From Streptomyces gilvus (GTDB lineage: Bacteria > Actinomycetota > Actinomycetes > Streptomycetales > Streptomycetaceae), in NCBI RefSeq assembly GCF_022513565.1, contig NZ_JAKWBE010000035.1, positions 18,799 to 82,798 of the forward strand: a DNA stretch of 64,000 nt, given 5' to 3'. The translations under genes were made by a program, and so were the position numbers. Positions 8,926 to 17,521 of the stretch are shown one piece after another. A model generated the notes under the pieces. It made no database searches. It saw only the letters and a list, made by a program, of their open reading frames with translations, and was not told where the DNA came from. Within the stretch, counting starts at the first letter, position 1. Each line of letters starts with the position of its first letter.

Positions 8926-11274
8926 CTACGCGGGCAGCCCCCAGCGCGGTGCGTCCTGATTCGGTGGAACGGGAGTGATGGTCAGATCGGGGTGGTCGCC
9001 GCGGGCGATGATGAGCGCGGTCTCGCCCTTGCGCAGCGCGATCCTGATCGCGCCGTCACCGGCTTGCGTGTACCGGAGCGGGCGACCCCGTTCGTCGCGC
9101 ACCTCGACCGGTCCGTCGATGCCGTGTCGTACGACGCAGGAGGCGCCGGCTTCGCTGTGCACCCGGACCCAGCGCGTGGTCCCGGACTGGCGGCGGGCGC
9201 TGAGCAGGAAGGCGCCCTGGGTGCGGAAGTCGTGCACGACCAGGTCCGCCCAGGCGGCGGGCAGCGCGGGGAAGACCCGGATGGTGCCGCCCCAGGACTG
9301 GCAGATCATGTCGTGCAGGGACTGGGCCGCCGACAGGGGAGTCTCGATCACCGGGCCCGACTCCTGGTACATGGTGTTGGGCTGGATGAAGCGGGTCATG
9401 AGTTGGTCGAGGTAGTGCAGGGCGTCGTCGCCCTTGCCCAGCAGCGCCGACATCGAGGCCGCGCCCGTGAAGGTGTAGCCCTGCAGGGCGCCTTCGAACC
9501 CGACCCAGTGGGCCAGTGACCTCTCGATGAGGGCGCGTTCGTCGGGGGTGCGGCCGGTCACCTCGTAGAGGGGGTAGACCGCGAGCAGATGCGAGTAGTG
9601 GCGGTGCGACTTCGCGAACGGGATGTCCGCGCCGATCATGAAGCCGTTGGCGTCCGTGGGGTACGGCACGCGTTTGGCCAGCACTTCCCGCCAACGGGGC
9701 ACCAAGGGGTCGTCGAGACCGAGGAGTTCGGCCGATTCGACGAGGGTGCGGCAGCCCCAGGTCAGCAGCATCAGGTCGTAGTTGCAGTCCCGGGAGTCGC
9801 CGCCGTACTCCGGAGAGAAGGTGGCGGGCAGGTGGAGTCTGCCGTCGGGGCCGGGCTCGAGGAAGTGCAGGTAGTAATTGACGGCCTTGCGGAGGAGAGG
9901 GAAGAGGACGTCGCGCAGGATGGCGGTGTCCATGGTGTGGCGGTAGCTGAGCCACACGTTGTGCAACGCCCAGGTCAGATCGCCGACTTCGGGGGTGGGC
10001 GGGTCCTGACCCGGGATGCCGACGCCGTAGCCCATGAGCGGGCTGGCCGCGCCGTTGACCAGGTGAGGATCGGTGGTGCGGGGGATGCCGAGCGAGTCGC
10101 TCCGGTACGGCTGCGCCACCTCGGCGGCGAGGTTGTCCCGGTACTCGCTCAACGCCCGTGTGATGGCGTCGAGTTCAAGGTGGTTGGAGCCATGGATGAG
10201 CCAGTACTCGAGCTGGGCGTTGAGGTTCCACCAGGTGTTGGGCCACGGGGTCGGCTCCAGCCACGGGCCGCTGGTGGCCATCACGGGGGCGTCGCGGCGG
10301 GCGGCGGAGGCGGTCTTGTACAGCTGGATCCAGTAGAAGCGCTGCATGCGGGCATCGGGCAGGGACAGGAAGCTCTTGCGGTAATAGGCGTGCCACCAGG
10401 CCCGGTGGGTGAGTGCGAGAGCGTCGTAGGGAAGGTGGGCGGTGGTGCGGATCGACCTGAGCGCCCGGTTCAGGGCCGTGGTCTGCGGATAGGAGTGCGC
10501 GACGTGCACGTACAGCGTGCGCCTTCGGCCGGTGGAGCGCTGGCGCCATGCGGTGACGTGCTGGCCGCCCGACAACAGCGGCTGGACGGCGGCGCTGACT
10601 CCGTCGTGGTCGGCGACCTGGGCGGGAGGGTTGCCTCGGTAGCCGTCCGGGAGGGGTTTGAAGGCGGCTCGTGGGCTGATCGCGTCGGCGGGATGGAAGA
10701 CCCAGCGGAAGTCGCGCTCGCCCTCGCTCGGTGTCACTTCCACCACCAGGACCGAGCGGTCGTTGTGGACCAGGGCACGCAGCGCCAACGTGCCCTTCTC
10801 GGTGGTCAGTGTGCCGGTCAACTCGGCGTCGTGCAGCGACAGCCGCCAGTCGATGCCGGTGATCGCTCCCACCGGTTCCAGGGTGAAGTAGCCGATGGGC
10901 AGTCGGGCCAGGCCGAAGAGGGAACCGAACTCGGGACGATGGTCCTGGACTTCGGAGTGCTGGACGTTGAAGCGCACGGCCGTCGTGGTGGCGCCCGGCT
11001 CGGCGTAGATGCCGGAGCCGAGGAAGCCGTTGCCGAGGAACGGGCCTTCGTACCAGGCCGTCGGCATCCGCTGCCACACCATGTCCGCGTCGTCGAGAAC
11101 GGAGCGCCAGGGGTCGGAGGTGTGTGCGGGATTCCTGGCGGACGCCGTCGCCTCGTTCTCGTCGGCCGATGCCTGGGGGGCGGCCAGTCCCGCCGTCAGA
11201 AGCGCGCCGCTCAGGGCTGATCCGGTGGCGAGGACGGAGCGTCTGGACGGATCGGACACGGAGCGATGGGACAC
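8926..11274 (-). CDS. Secreted glycoside hydrolase, GH95-like (alpha-L-fucosidase/galactosidase type)
   Basis: A 782-residue exported enzyme. Residues 1-37 are a Tat-like signal (RRSVLATG, then a hydrophobic core ending ASA). The body follows the GH95 plan: an N-terminal beta domain with EGPFLGNGFLGSGIY, an (alpha/alpha)6 barrel with WWNLNAQLEYW (Asn350 and Asn352, matching the paired Asn of characterised GH95), TFSPEYGG (Glu489, candidate general acid) and SHRHYSHLLAVYP, then a beta C-terminal domain. GH95 members remove terminal alpha-L-fucose or alpha-L-galactose from plant or host glycans. GTG 11274 follows GGAGG. An 8-4-8 palindrome 120 bp upstream may be its operator. The exact sugar specificity is inference. 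Confidence 0.8.
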   Translation of the reverse strand: MSHRSVSDPSRRSVLATGSALSGALLTAGLAAPQASADENEATASARNPAHTSDPWRSVLDDADMVWQRMPTAWYEGPFLGNGFLGSGIYAEPGATTTAVRFNVQHSEVQDHRPEFGSLFGLARLPIGYFTLEPVGAITGIDWRLSLHDAELTGTLTTEKGTLALRALVHNDRSVLVVEVTPSEGERDFRWVFHPADAISPRAAFKPLPDGYRGNPPAQVADHDGVSAAVQPLLSGGQHVTAWRQRSTGRRRTLYVHVAHSYPQTTALNRALRSIRTTAHLPYDALALTHRAWWHAYYRKSFLSLPDARMQRFYWIQLYKTASAARRDAPVMATSGPWLEPTPWPNTWWNLNAQLEYWLIHGSNHLELDAITRALSEYRDNLAAEVAQPYRSDSLGIPRTTDPHLVNGAASPLMGYGVGIPGQDPPTPEVGDLTWALHNVWLSYRHTMDTAILRDVLFPLLRKAVNYYLHFLEPGPDGRLHLPATFSPEYGGDSRDCNYDLMLLTWGCRTLVESAELLGLDDPLVPRWREVLAKRVPYPTDANGFMIGADIPFAKSHRHYSHLLAVYPLYEVTGRTPDERALIERSLAHWVGFEGALQGYTFTGAASMSALLGKGDDALHYLDQLMTRFIQPNTMYQESGPVIETPLSAAQSLHDMICQSWGGTIRVFPALPAAWADLVVHDFRTQGAFLLSARRQSGTTRWVRVHSEAGASCVVRHGIDGPVEVRDERGRPLRYTQAGDGAIRIALRKGETALIIARGDHPDLTITPVPPNQDAPRWGLPA

Positions 11275-11393
11275 GACGCCTCCAGACGGCTCTGTGATTC
11301 ATCGGATCTATCTCGCGATGGAACATAGGGTTGCGACTGGGGAGTGTCAACAGAGCGGAAGAGGCCCGACGTATCGAAGGGGCCGCAGAGCTT

Positions 11394-11413
11394 GTTATGA
11401 CCACCGTCATAAC
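11394..11413. promoter_or_regulatory. Palindromic operator candidate
   Basis: GTTATGAC-CACC-GTCATAAC is a perfect 8-bp inverted repeat with a 4-bp spacer. It sits in the divergent region between the GH95 gene (start 11274) and the SCO6745-type gene (start 11479) and is AT-richer than its surroundings. It has the size of a dimeric repressor site; the regulator is unknown. Confidence 0.5.
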
Positions 11414-11478
11414 CCATGCTTGGTGCCGGCAGCCCACTGGACGACGCGTGTCCGGATCGACCGGCAGGAGGGTGCGGC

Positions 11479-12345
11479 ATGGGGACGAGAGCGGCACGGG
11501 CGATGTGGGAACGGCTTGAACCGGTCCACGATCTCGTCTACTTCGCACCCGAAGCCCGCCGGGCCGCCGTCGAGCTCGGGATGCGCGGATTCTGGATGGG
11601 CTACTTCGCCCTGCGTGCGGCTCCGCTCGGCGCCGCACCCGCCTCGGTCGTCACCGCGTGCTTCTACGTCTTCCATCCCGAGCGCGTGGCACGGGCGCTC
11701 CCGGACGCCTGGCGGTACGCCGCCCCACCGGATGTCCTGGCGGCGCGTGAACACGCCGTGGGGGCGGCCATGACGCGCATGTTCGGCCCCGATGTCATCA
11801 CCTCGGAGGGCCTGGCCGAGGCCGCGGACCTGGCATGGAACGCCGCGGAAGCCGCCGACACCGCCGGACGGCCGCTGGCCGCCGCCAACCAGGCCCTCGA
11901 CCGCCCCCAGCTGCCGCACACCCGTCTCTGGCAGGCCCTGACCACCTTGCGCGAGCACCGCGGTGACGGACACGTCGCCACGCTCGTCGGCCATCGCCTC
12001 TCCCCCGTCGCGGCCATGGCCCTGAAGGCCGCGAGCGGGGATTCCGACGCCGCGCTGCTGCGTGAGGGCCGCAAGTGGGATCTGGCGGACTGGGCCGCGG
12101 CCGAGGCGGACCTGCGGAAGCGGGGCTGGCTGACGGAGGACGGGGCGCTGACCGCGGAAGGCACGGCGGCCCATGACGCCGTCGAGGAACAGACCGATTC
12201 CCTCGCCGAACAGCCCTGGCAGGTCCTCGGCCGGGAAGCCACCGCACGTCTCGCCGAGTTGCTCACGCCGTTGGCCGCGGCGGTACGGACGTCGGGACTG
12301 CTGCCCTCCGGCAACCCCGTCGGGCTCACCGACACCACCGTATGA
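11479..12345 (+). CDS. SCO6745 family protein (helix-turn-helix-like)
   Basis: A 288-residue cytoplasmic protein of the actinobacterial SCO6745 family, whose biochemical role is unknown to me. Recognisable features are the N-terminal LEPVHDLVYFAPEARRAAVELG stretch, GFWMGYFALRAAPLG, and a C-terminal half resembling a winged helix (DLADWAAAEADLRKRGWLTEDGALTAEG). ATG 11479 is preceded by AGGAGG at seven-base spacing, which decides the start over the longer frame beginning at 11416. It is divergent from the secreted GH95 gene, and an inverted repeat lies about 66 bp upstream of its start. A regulatory link between the two is possible but unproven. Confidence 0.8.
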   Translation: MGTRAARAMWERLEPVHDLVYFAPEARRAAVELGMRGFWMGYFALRAAPLGAAPASVVTACFYVFHPERVARALPDAWRYAAPPDVLAAREHAVGAAMTRMFGPDVITSEGLAEAADLAWNAAEAADTAGRPLAAANQALDRPQLPHTRLWQALTTLREHRGDGHVATLVGHRLSPVAAMALKAASGDSDAALLREGRKWDLADWAAAEADLRKRGWLTEDGALTAEGTAAHDAVEEQTDSLAEQPWQVLGREATARLAELLTPLAAAVRTSGLLPSGNPVGLTDTTV

Positions 12346-12501
12346 GTGTGGCGGGAGGCGAGCGCGGTAGTCGCGAGGAAGCACCACAGGAGTCGTAACA
12401 GGACCGTCGGACGTCCATGTGGTCGTCCCCGCCACTCCCCGGCCGGTACGCCCGCGGCGTACCACCGCCGTGGATCTCTTCGGCGGTCGGTGAACATGCG
12501 T

Positions 12502-12543
12502 GGACTGGCCACAGCGGGTGCGCGTCCCGCTGGTGGCCAGTCC
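12502..12543. terminator. Long hairpin between convergent genes
   Basis: A 17-bp stem with one bulged G (left arm 12502-12518, right arm 12526-12543, loop TGCGCGT) lies between the SCO6745-type gene and msrA. It probably terminates both transcripts. Confidence 0.7.
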
Positions 12544-12581
12544 GTCGCACGGGGCCTTTCCGACGACCGGGGCGGAGGGGC

Positions 12582-13094
12582 TCAGCCCTCGGTGCGGGCG
12601 GGCAGGCGCCAGCCCGGGCGGGGGAAGTGGCAGGTGTAGCCGTCGGGGTAGCGCTCCAGGTAGTCCTGGTGCTCGGGCTCGGCTTCCCAGAAGGGGCCGA
12701 CCGGCTCGACCTCGGTGACGACCTTGCCCGGCCACAGACCGGAGGCGTCCACGTCGGCGATGGTGTCCTCGGCGATGCGCTTCTGCTCGTCGTCGACGTA
12801 GTAGATCGCGGAGCGGTAGCTCAGGCCGATGTCGTTGCCCTGGCGGTTCTTGGTGCTCGGGTCGTGGATCTGGAAGAAGAACTCCAGGAGGGTGCGGTAG
12901 TCGGTCTTCTCGGGGTCGTAGAGGATCTCGATGGCCTCCGCGTGGGTGCCGTGGTTGCGGTACGTCGCGTTCGGCACGTCTCCCCCGGTGTATCCGACCC
13001 GGGTCGCGGTCACGCCCGGGAGCCGGCGGATCAGGTCCTGCATGCCCCAGAAGCATCCGCCCGCCAGCACGGCCCGCTGCGTCTGTGCCGCCAT
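12582..13094 (-). CDS. msrA: Peptide-methionine (S)-S-oxide reductase MsrA
   Basis: A 170-residue enzyme that reduces methionine-S-sulfoxide in proteins and free methionine, repairing oxidative damage in the cytoplasm. The family signature GGCFWGMQ at residues 12-19 carries the catalytic Cys. GYTGGDVPNATYRNHGTHAEAIE and FFFQIHDPSTKNRQGNDIG are the other conserved MsrA blocks. The usual length is 150-220 residues. ATG 13094 is preceded by GGAGGA, which fixes the start; the ATG 15 bases upstream has no such site. It is divergent from the PRC-barrel gene and convergent with the SCO6745-type gene. It probably depends on the thioredoxin system. Confidence 0.95.
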   Translation of the reverse strand: MAAQTQRAVLAGGCFWGMQDLIRRLPGVTATRVGYTGGDVPNATYRNHGTHAEAIEILYDPEKTDYRTLLEFFFQIHDPSTKNRQGNDIGLSYRSAIYYVDDEQKRIAEDTIADVDASGLWPGKVVTEVEPVGPFWEAEPEHQDYLERYPDGYTCHFPRPGWRLPARTEG

Positions 13095-13277
13095 GTCGGC
13101 TCCTCCCATCGTCTGTCGCCTCGGTCAGGCTCATCGCCCATGCCGTCGGCGTCCCGTCCTTGTGCGTACAACAGCGCACGGAGGGCGTGAACAATTCCTC
13201 GCACGGCCTCATCCGGAGCGGTCCCGCGCGGACATCAATGCCACGATCGGGGGTACCCCCAGCATCGGAGGCTGATG

Positions 13278-13634
13278 ATGTTCGAGGCAGGCGACATCCG
13301 CGAATGGCGCGGACACGATGTGGTCGACCCCAGTGGCCACAAGATCGGCACCCTGGAAGCGGTCTACGTGGACACCGGCACCGACCTACCCTTCTTCGCG
13401 ACGGTCACCGTGGGTCTGCCCACCCGTCGCCGCCTGGTGTTCGTTCCCCTGTCCGGCGCGACCGTCGGTCCCGGGTACCTCAGGATCACCCATCCCAAGG
13501 ACGTGGTGAAGAAGGCCCCCACCATCGACACCGACGGCGAACTGCCGGCCACCGACGAGCCGGACATCTTCGCGCACTACGAGCTCGACTACTCGACCGG
13601 GGCGGGCGGCGAACGCCGTCTCGCCCGCCGCTGA
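13278..13634 (+). CDS. PRC-barrel domain protein
   Basis: A 118-residue cytoplasmic protein. Residues about 3-80 fit a PRC-barrel: DIREWRGHDVVDPSGHKIGTL, a central ATVTVGLPTRRRLVFVPL and YLRITHPKDVVKKAPT. PRC-barrels mediate protein or RNA interactions (as in RimM) and occur in many small actinobacterial proteins of unknown role. The second of two adjacent ATGs (13278) is preferred because GGAGG is six bases upstream; ATG 13275 is the alternative. A 57-residue membrane protein follows 26 bp downstream and is probably co-transcribed. Confidence 0.8.
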   Translation: MFEAGDIREWRGHDVVDPSGHKIGTLEAVYVDTGTDLPFFATVTVGLPTRRRLVFVPLSGATVGPGYLRITHPKDVVKKAPTIDTDGELPATDEPDIFAHYELDYSTGAGGERRLARR

Positions 13635-13659
13635 CCCCCCGAAACCGCCGGGAGCGCCG

Positions 13660-13833
13660 ATGAGTCTGTTCCTGCTCCTCATCCTCGTGGCCCTCGTTCT
13701 GGGCATCATCGGATTCGCCGCACACGGCCTCTTCTACCTGCTGATCATCGGCGCCGTCCTGCTCCTCGCCGACCTCGCGTACGCGGCCATGCGCTTCCGC
13801 CGCGGCGGACGCAGGCACCGCATCGCACGCTGA
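13660..13833 (+). CDS. 57-residue hydrophobic membrane protein
   Basis: ATG 13660 with a GGAG site nine bases upstream opens MSLFLLLILVALVLGIIG. Two hydrophobic helices (about 2-20 and 23-43) are followed by a basic tail (RFRRGGRRHRIAR). Proteins of this form are common in Streptomyces and often near stress genes; no function is known to me. It is 26 bp after the PRC-barrel gene, suggesting one transcript. The YihY/BrkB remnant begins directly after its stop codon in the same frame, so this junction may itself be a deletion scar. Confidence 0.7.
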   Translation: MSLFLLLILVALVLGIIGFAAHGLFYLLIIGAVLLLADLAYAAMRFRRGGRRHRIAR

Positions 13834-13836
13834 CCC

Positions 13837-14272
13837 GGCATCGGAGAGGAGCTCTCCGGCGACGAGGCGCCGACCGCGCTGCGGCACCACGGCGGTGCGC
13901 GCCTGCTGATGGACTCCTTCGCCCGGTTCCACTACGCCGACGGAACGCGTCCTCGGTGACATCGTGCCCGGCGCCGGCGCCCAGGTGCTGCACGAGGCGT
14001 TCACGACGACGCGGCGCGGCGCGCACGGCGGTGTCTGGAGCAGCCTCGCACTGTGGCTGGGACTGGCCTTCGCTCTGCTGAACCTCGCCTCCGCGATTTC
14101 GTGGCCGGCAAGGCGGTCGGTGAGGCCGTCGCCGAGGTCCTGGGCGCGCGCCGGGTGCGAACGGCCGGTGGTGGGACGCGCTGGAGGTACCGGTGGGGCT
14201 GGCGCTCGCGTGGATCGCGTCGGCGGTGATCTTCCGATGGACACCCCGACCCAGGGCCCGGGCCCTGACCCC
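13837..14272 (+). pseudogene. YihY/BrkB-family membrane protein remnant with internal deletions
   Basis: Three protein-like segments follow one another in different frames. The first is GEELSGDEAPTALRHHGG with LLMDSFARFHYADG (stop at 13959). The second is ERVLGDIVPGAGAQVLHEAF leading to SSLALWLGLAFALLNLASAI. The third is VAGKAVGEAVAEVLG, and then, in yet another frame, WWDALEVPVGLALAWIASAVIFRWTP. Their order and character match the YihY/virulence factor BrkB (former RNase BN) family, which has six TM helices in about 300 residues. Most helices are missing, there is no start codon, and at least three junctions shift frame. I judge this a deletion-decayed gene, not a sequencing artefact. Confidence 0.7.
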
Positions 14273-14298
14273 CGCCGGCCGTCACAGCCCGTCAGGCG

Positions 14299-15255
14299 TC
14301 ACCCGTCCCGCAACGTCCGCTGCGGTGAGCGGCCGTAGGCCTGGCGGTACAGGCTCGCGAAGCGGCCGGCGTGGTGGAAGCCCCAGCGGGCGGCGACGTC
14401 GGTGACCGTGGCTCCGCGGGTGGGGTCGGCGTCGGTCAGGTCCTGGTGGGCGTGGGCGAGACGGATCCGGCGCAGGTGGGCGAGGGGGGTGGTGTCCAGA
14501 TGGCGGCGGAAGGCGTACTGGAGCGCGCGGACGGTGACATGGGCGGCGGCGGCGATGTCGGCGACCGTGAGGGGCTCGTCCGCGTGGTCGTCCATGTAGG
14601 ACAGCGCCCGGCGCAGGGCCACCGGGTGGGCGTCCAGGCGGTCGGAGGAGGTCGGCTCGGCGACGGCGGTGTTGGGGAAGGTGGCCAGCACGGTCGCCGC
14701 CAGGTGTTGTGCCGCCGTGGAGACGATCAGCGGATGCTCGCTGACCCCGGGGTCCGCCAGGACGTGGTCGCGCAGGTAGCTGATCGTGTGCGTGAGCCGC
14801 TGCCCGGCAGCCGGGGAGAACGGCCGGTGACCGGTCAGCCGTACCGGCGCACCACCGGACCCGCCGTCTGCGGCCACCTGCGACAACACGTCCGGGTCGA
14901 GCATCGTGATGTTGTAGCGGGCGCTGCAGATGCGTCCCGCGTACGGCAGCTCGGGCGGTGCGAAGGACACCACGTCACCGGGGCCGAAGGCGTCCTCGAC
15001 GCCCTGGTAGCGGTGGTCCTGGATGGTGCCCTCGTGGACCAGGCAGAGGCAGATCCGCCCCAGCGGGGTGACCGCGTAGCTCATGTCGAAGTCGAGGTCG
15101 AGCTCGTCGACCGTGACGGGGCCGAGGGTGCTGCGGCTGATCCGGGCGCGGCTGCTGTCCTGGCTGCCGTTGCCGATGTGCATCTTGGCGTAGGCGCGGC
15201 TGAGGAACTCCTCGGTCCGGCCGAGGTCGTCGCTGTCGAAGGTGAGCGTCTGCAC
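14299..15255 (-). CDS. AraC-family transcriptional regulator
   Basis: A 318-residue regulator. Residues about 30-190 form the AraC-binding-like cupin domain seen in AraC proteins that answer aromatic or alkyl compounds (FGPGDVVSFAPPELPYAGRI). Residues about 215-315 are the double HTH: SYMDDHADEPLTVADIAAAA with the first recognition helix, and TVTDVAARWGFHHAGRFASL with the second, ending YRQAYGRSPQRTLR. GTG 15255 follows GAGAAGG. It is divergent from the ANTAR gene and convergent with the YihY remnant. Its target is not apparent; the now-deleted neighbour could have been one. Confidence 0.88.
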   Translation of the reverse strand: MQTLTFDSDDLGRTEEFLSRAYAKMHIGNGSQDSSRARISRSTLGPVTVDELDLDFDMSYAVTPLGRICLCLVHEGTIQDHRYQGVEDAFGPGDVVSFAPPELPYAGRICSARYNITMLDPDVLSQVAADGGSGGAPVRLTGHRPFSPAAGQRLTHTISYLRDHVLADPGVSEHPLIVSTAAQHLAATVLATFPNTAVAEPTSSDRLDAHPVALRRALSYMDDHADEPLTVADIAAAAHVTVRALQYAFRRHLDTTPLAHLRRIRLAHAHQDLTDADPTRGATVTDVAARWGFHHAGRFASLYRQAYGRSPQRTLRDG

Positions 15256-15502
15256 GTCAGCCTTCTCCCCTCACTGATGAAACGACCCGTCACCGCAGGT
15301 CAGACGGTCTTCGCGGGTGCCTGCAACCGAGTGTGCGCCGTCGGGAACAGGCGGGTTTCGTTTTCTGGCTACTGCCCCGGTGAGTCTTCGTTATACGGCT
15401 GGCACCCGTGATCAGTGCGACGGAGGGTGGAGCGGAGTGACTCGGTGCTGACGTCCGCCGCGGGTGCGGCTCTGTGAGCAGGGAACGGGAAGGCAGCCTC
15501 AC

Positions 15503-15931
15503 ATGGCCCCACCAGACGACGCGGTGGACAAGATCGCCGCGCTCCAGGAGGAGGTCGACCAGCTGCGGCAGGCGCTGGTGTCGCATGCCGCGGTCGACCA
15601 GGCGATCGGGGTGCTGATGGCCGCGGCGCGTCTGCGTTCTCAGGAGGGCTGGGAGGTGCTGCAGTTCGTCTCCCAGCACACCAACATCAAGCTCAGGGAG
15701 ATCGCCCAGCACGTCCTGCGGTGGGCGGAGGACGGTGAGCTTCCCGACGCCGTCCGTACCACCCTCCACACCGCGGTGATCAGGACCCGGCGGCAGCGGC
15801 TCAGGTCCGCTTCCCGCTCCGATCAGGGCGGGAGGGCCGGACAGCAGCGTCGGCGATCGGCGTACGACTCGCGCATGGACGGCTCCGTGTGGTCCGGCGA
15901 GACCGCCGAGATCTGCGACTGGGGCGGGTAG
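15503..15931 (+). CDS. ANTAR domain regulator
   Basis: A 142-residue protein. A short coiled coil (KIAALQEEVDQLRQAL, residues 10-25) leads into an ANTAR RNA-binding domain (about 25-80: VDQAIGVLMAAARLRSQEGWEVLQFVS with the family-typical conserved Ala and Gly). ANTAR proteins bind tandem hairpins in mRNA leaders to prevent premature termination. No GAF or receiver domain is present, so the input signal must come from a partner or expression level. The C-terminal 50 residues are basic and low in complexity. ATG 15503 is the most likely start, with GGAAGG nine bases upstream. No two-hairpin ANTAR target was recognised nearby. Confidence 0.8.
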   Translation: MAPPDDAVDKIAALQEEVDQLRQALVSHAAVDQAIGVLMAAARLRSQEGWEVLQFVSQHTNIKLREIAQHVLRWAEDGELPDAVRTTLHTAVIRTRRQRLRSASRSDQGGRAGQQRRRSAYDSRMDGSVWSGETAEICDWGG

Positions 15932-16030
15932 CCGGCCCGGGCGGTCGTCGGCGGCAGGGCGGCTTTTCGGGGCCTGGGAACCGGGAACCCAGTGGCCTGT
16001 GCGTACCGCCCGGACGATCAGGAGGCCGGC

Positions 16031-16921
16031 ATGAGTGACGAGCAGCGCGTGCAGCAGGACCCGACCACCCAGCATCCCCGGCCCGAGTTCCCCTCGCAGG
16101 ACCAGCCGCATCCGGGCTGGACCGGGCCGATGGACCCGCCGCCCGACCACGGTGAGGAGTCCTATCGCGGCACCGGCCGCCTCTCGGGCCGTAGGACGGT
16201 GATCACGGGCGGGGACTCCGGTATCGGACGGGCTGTGGCCCTGGCCTTCGCGCGTGAGGGTGCGGACGTGCTGTTCACGCATCTGGAGGCGGAAGCGGAC
16301 GACGCGCGGGAGACGGCGCGGCTGGTGGAGGACGCGGGCCGCAAGGCGGTCGCCGTGGCGTGCGACATCCGCGAGGAGGACAACTGCCGGGCGCTGGTCG
16401 ACCGGGCCGTCGCGGAGTTCGGGCACATCGACGTCCTGGTGAACAACGCGGCCTTCCAGATGTCGCAGCCCGACGGCATCGAGGCCATCACCACCGAGCA
16501 GTTCGACCGCGTCATGCGGACGAACCTGTACGGGATGTTCTGGCTGACCAAGTTCGCCCTGCCACACATTCCGGGAGGCGGCAGCGTCATCAACTCCACG
16601 TCCGTGCAGGCGTACAAGCCCAGTCCGCATCTGCTGGACTACGCGATGACCAAGGGCGCGATCGTCACCTTCACTCAGGGGCTGGCCCAGATGGTCGCGG
16701 AGCGCGGCATCCGCGTCAACGCCGTCGCGCCCGGGCCGGTGTGGACGCCGTTGATCCCGGCCACGATGCCGGACCCGGCCAAGTTCGGCAAACAGGCCCC
16801 CATGGGCCGTCCCGCGCAGCCCGCCGAACTGGCCCCGGCGTACGTCTGTCTCGCCTCCCAGGAAGCGAGCTTCATCACCGCGGAGATCCTCAACGCGACC
16901 GGCGGCACGCCGCTGCCGTGA
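16031..16921 (+). CDS. SDR family oxidoreductase (general stress/YghA-like)
   Basis: A 296-residue SDR with an extra 50-residue N-terminal segment rich in Pro and Gln (PRPEFPSQDQPHPGWTGPMD), typical of the YghA/general-stress-protein-39 subfamily. The cofactor motif is TGGDSGIGRA at about 59, NNAA near 137, and the catalytic YAMTK near 203. ATG 16031 is preceded by AGGAGG at five bases, a textbook site. It probably uses NADP(H) on an aldehyde or ketone; its role in stress is inferred from homologues. A stretch of decayed sequence follows. Confidence 0.9.
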   Translation: MSDEQRVQQDPTTQHPRPEFPSQDQPHPGWTGPMDPPPDHGEESYRGTGRLSGRRTVITGGDSGIGRAVALAFAREGADVLFTHLEAEADDARETARLVEDAGRKAVAVACDIREEDNCRALVDRAVAEFGHIDVLVNNAAFQMSQPDGIEAITTEQFDRVMRTNLYGMFWLTKFALPHIPGGGSVINSTSVQAYKPSPHLLDYAMTKGAIVTFTQGLAQMVAERGIRVNAVAPGPVWTPLIPATMPDPAKFGKQAPMGRPAQPAELAPAYVCLASQEASFITAEILNATGGTPLP

Positions 16922-16933
16922 CTCGCTTCGAGC

Positions 16934-17488
16934 GTGGTCTCCGACCTTCACGGCGGAGGCCCCGCCCGGCCGGCCGACCCTGCGGGCGGCCCCGGCCGCG
17001 ACTTGGGGCTCGCCGCGGCCCGCGTCCTCGGCGCGGACTGCTGATGCCGGGCCTCCTGCACCGCGCGCCGCTCACCCAGAACCGGATCGACGTCGTCACC
17101 GGCACACTGGACGCCTTTCCGTCGCGTCCGCAGGCCGCGCCCGCCGTCCTGTGGAACCACTGGGCGATGGCACGCGCGGCACGGCCCACCGACGCGTCCG
17201 GCTCGGGCTCTCCGCCTTTCAGCGCCGCTTCGGACTGGATCCGCGCCCGCCCGAAGGCGAGGCGCCGGCCGCCACATGGTCGGCCCGGACGCCCGAGCCA
17301 TGGACCGTGGAGGGGCACATCGCCTACGACGTCACCCACGCCGTGTCCCATCTCACCGACTGGGGCGAGAGGCCCGACGGGCTGCCGCCCCGCCTCGCCG
17401 ACTATCTCGCCGCCTCAGGGCCGACGACCCGTTCGTGGCGACCGCGTACACAGTGCTTGCCGACATGCAGTTGTCCGCCCGGGCGTGA
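16934..17488 (+). pseudogene. Decayed hypothetical gene pair
   Basis: A 35-codon reading stretch (start GTG 16934, ending ARVLGADC) overlaps by TGATG the start at 17044 of MPGLLHRAPLTQNRIDVVTG. That frame is sensible to about 17190, where it must shift to read RLGLSAFQRRFGLDPRPPEG through AYDVTHAVSHLTDWGERP, and shift again near 17415 to reach ADDPFVATAYTVLADMQLSA before TGA at 17486. The middle resembles Streptomyces proteins in the DUF6895 group, a tentative match from memory. The pieces are too short for a complete protein, so deletion plus frameshift is inferred. Confidence 0.55.
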
Positions 17489-17521
17489 CGTGGTCTCGCG
17501 CGCCCGGGCGGAGAGCGGGTG

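Noticed and set aside
12346..12639. Possible small genes on either strand between the SCO6745 gene and msrA
   Set aside because: No ribosome binding site or protein-like composition; the stretch is dominated by a terminator hairpin.
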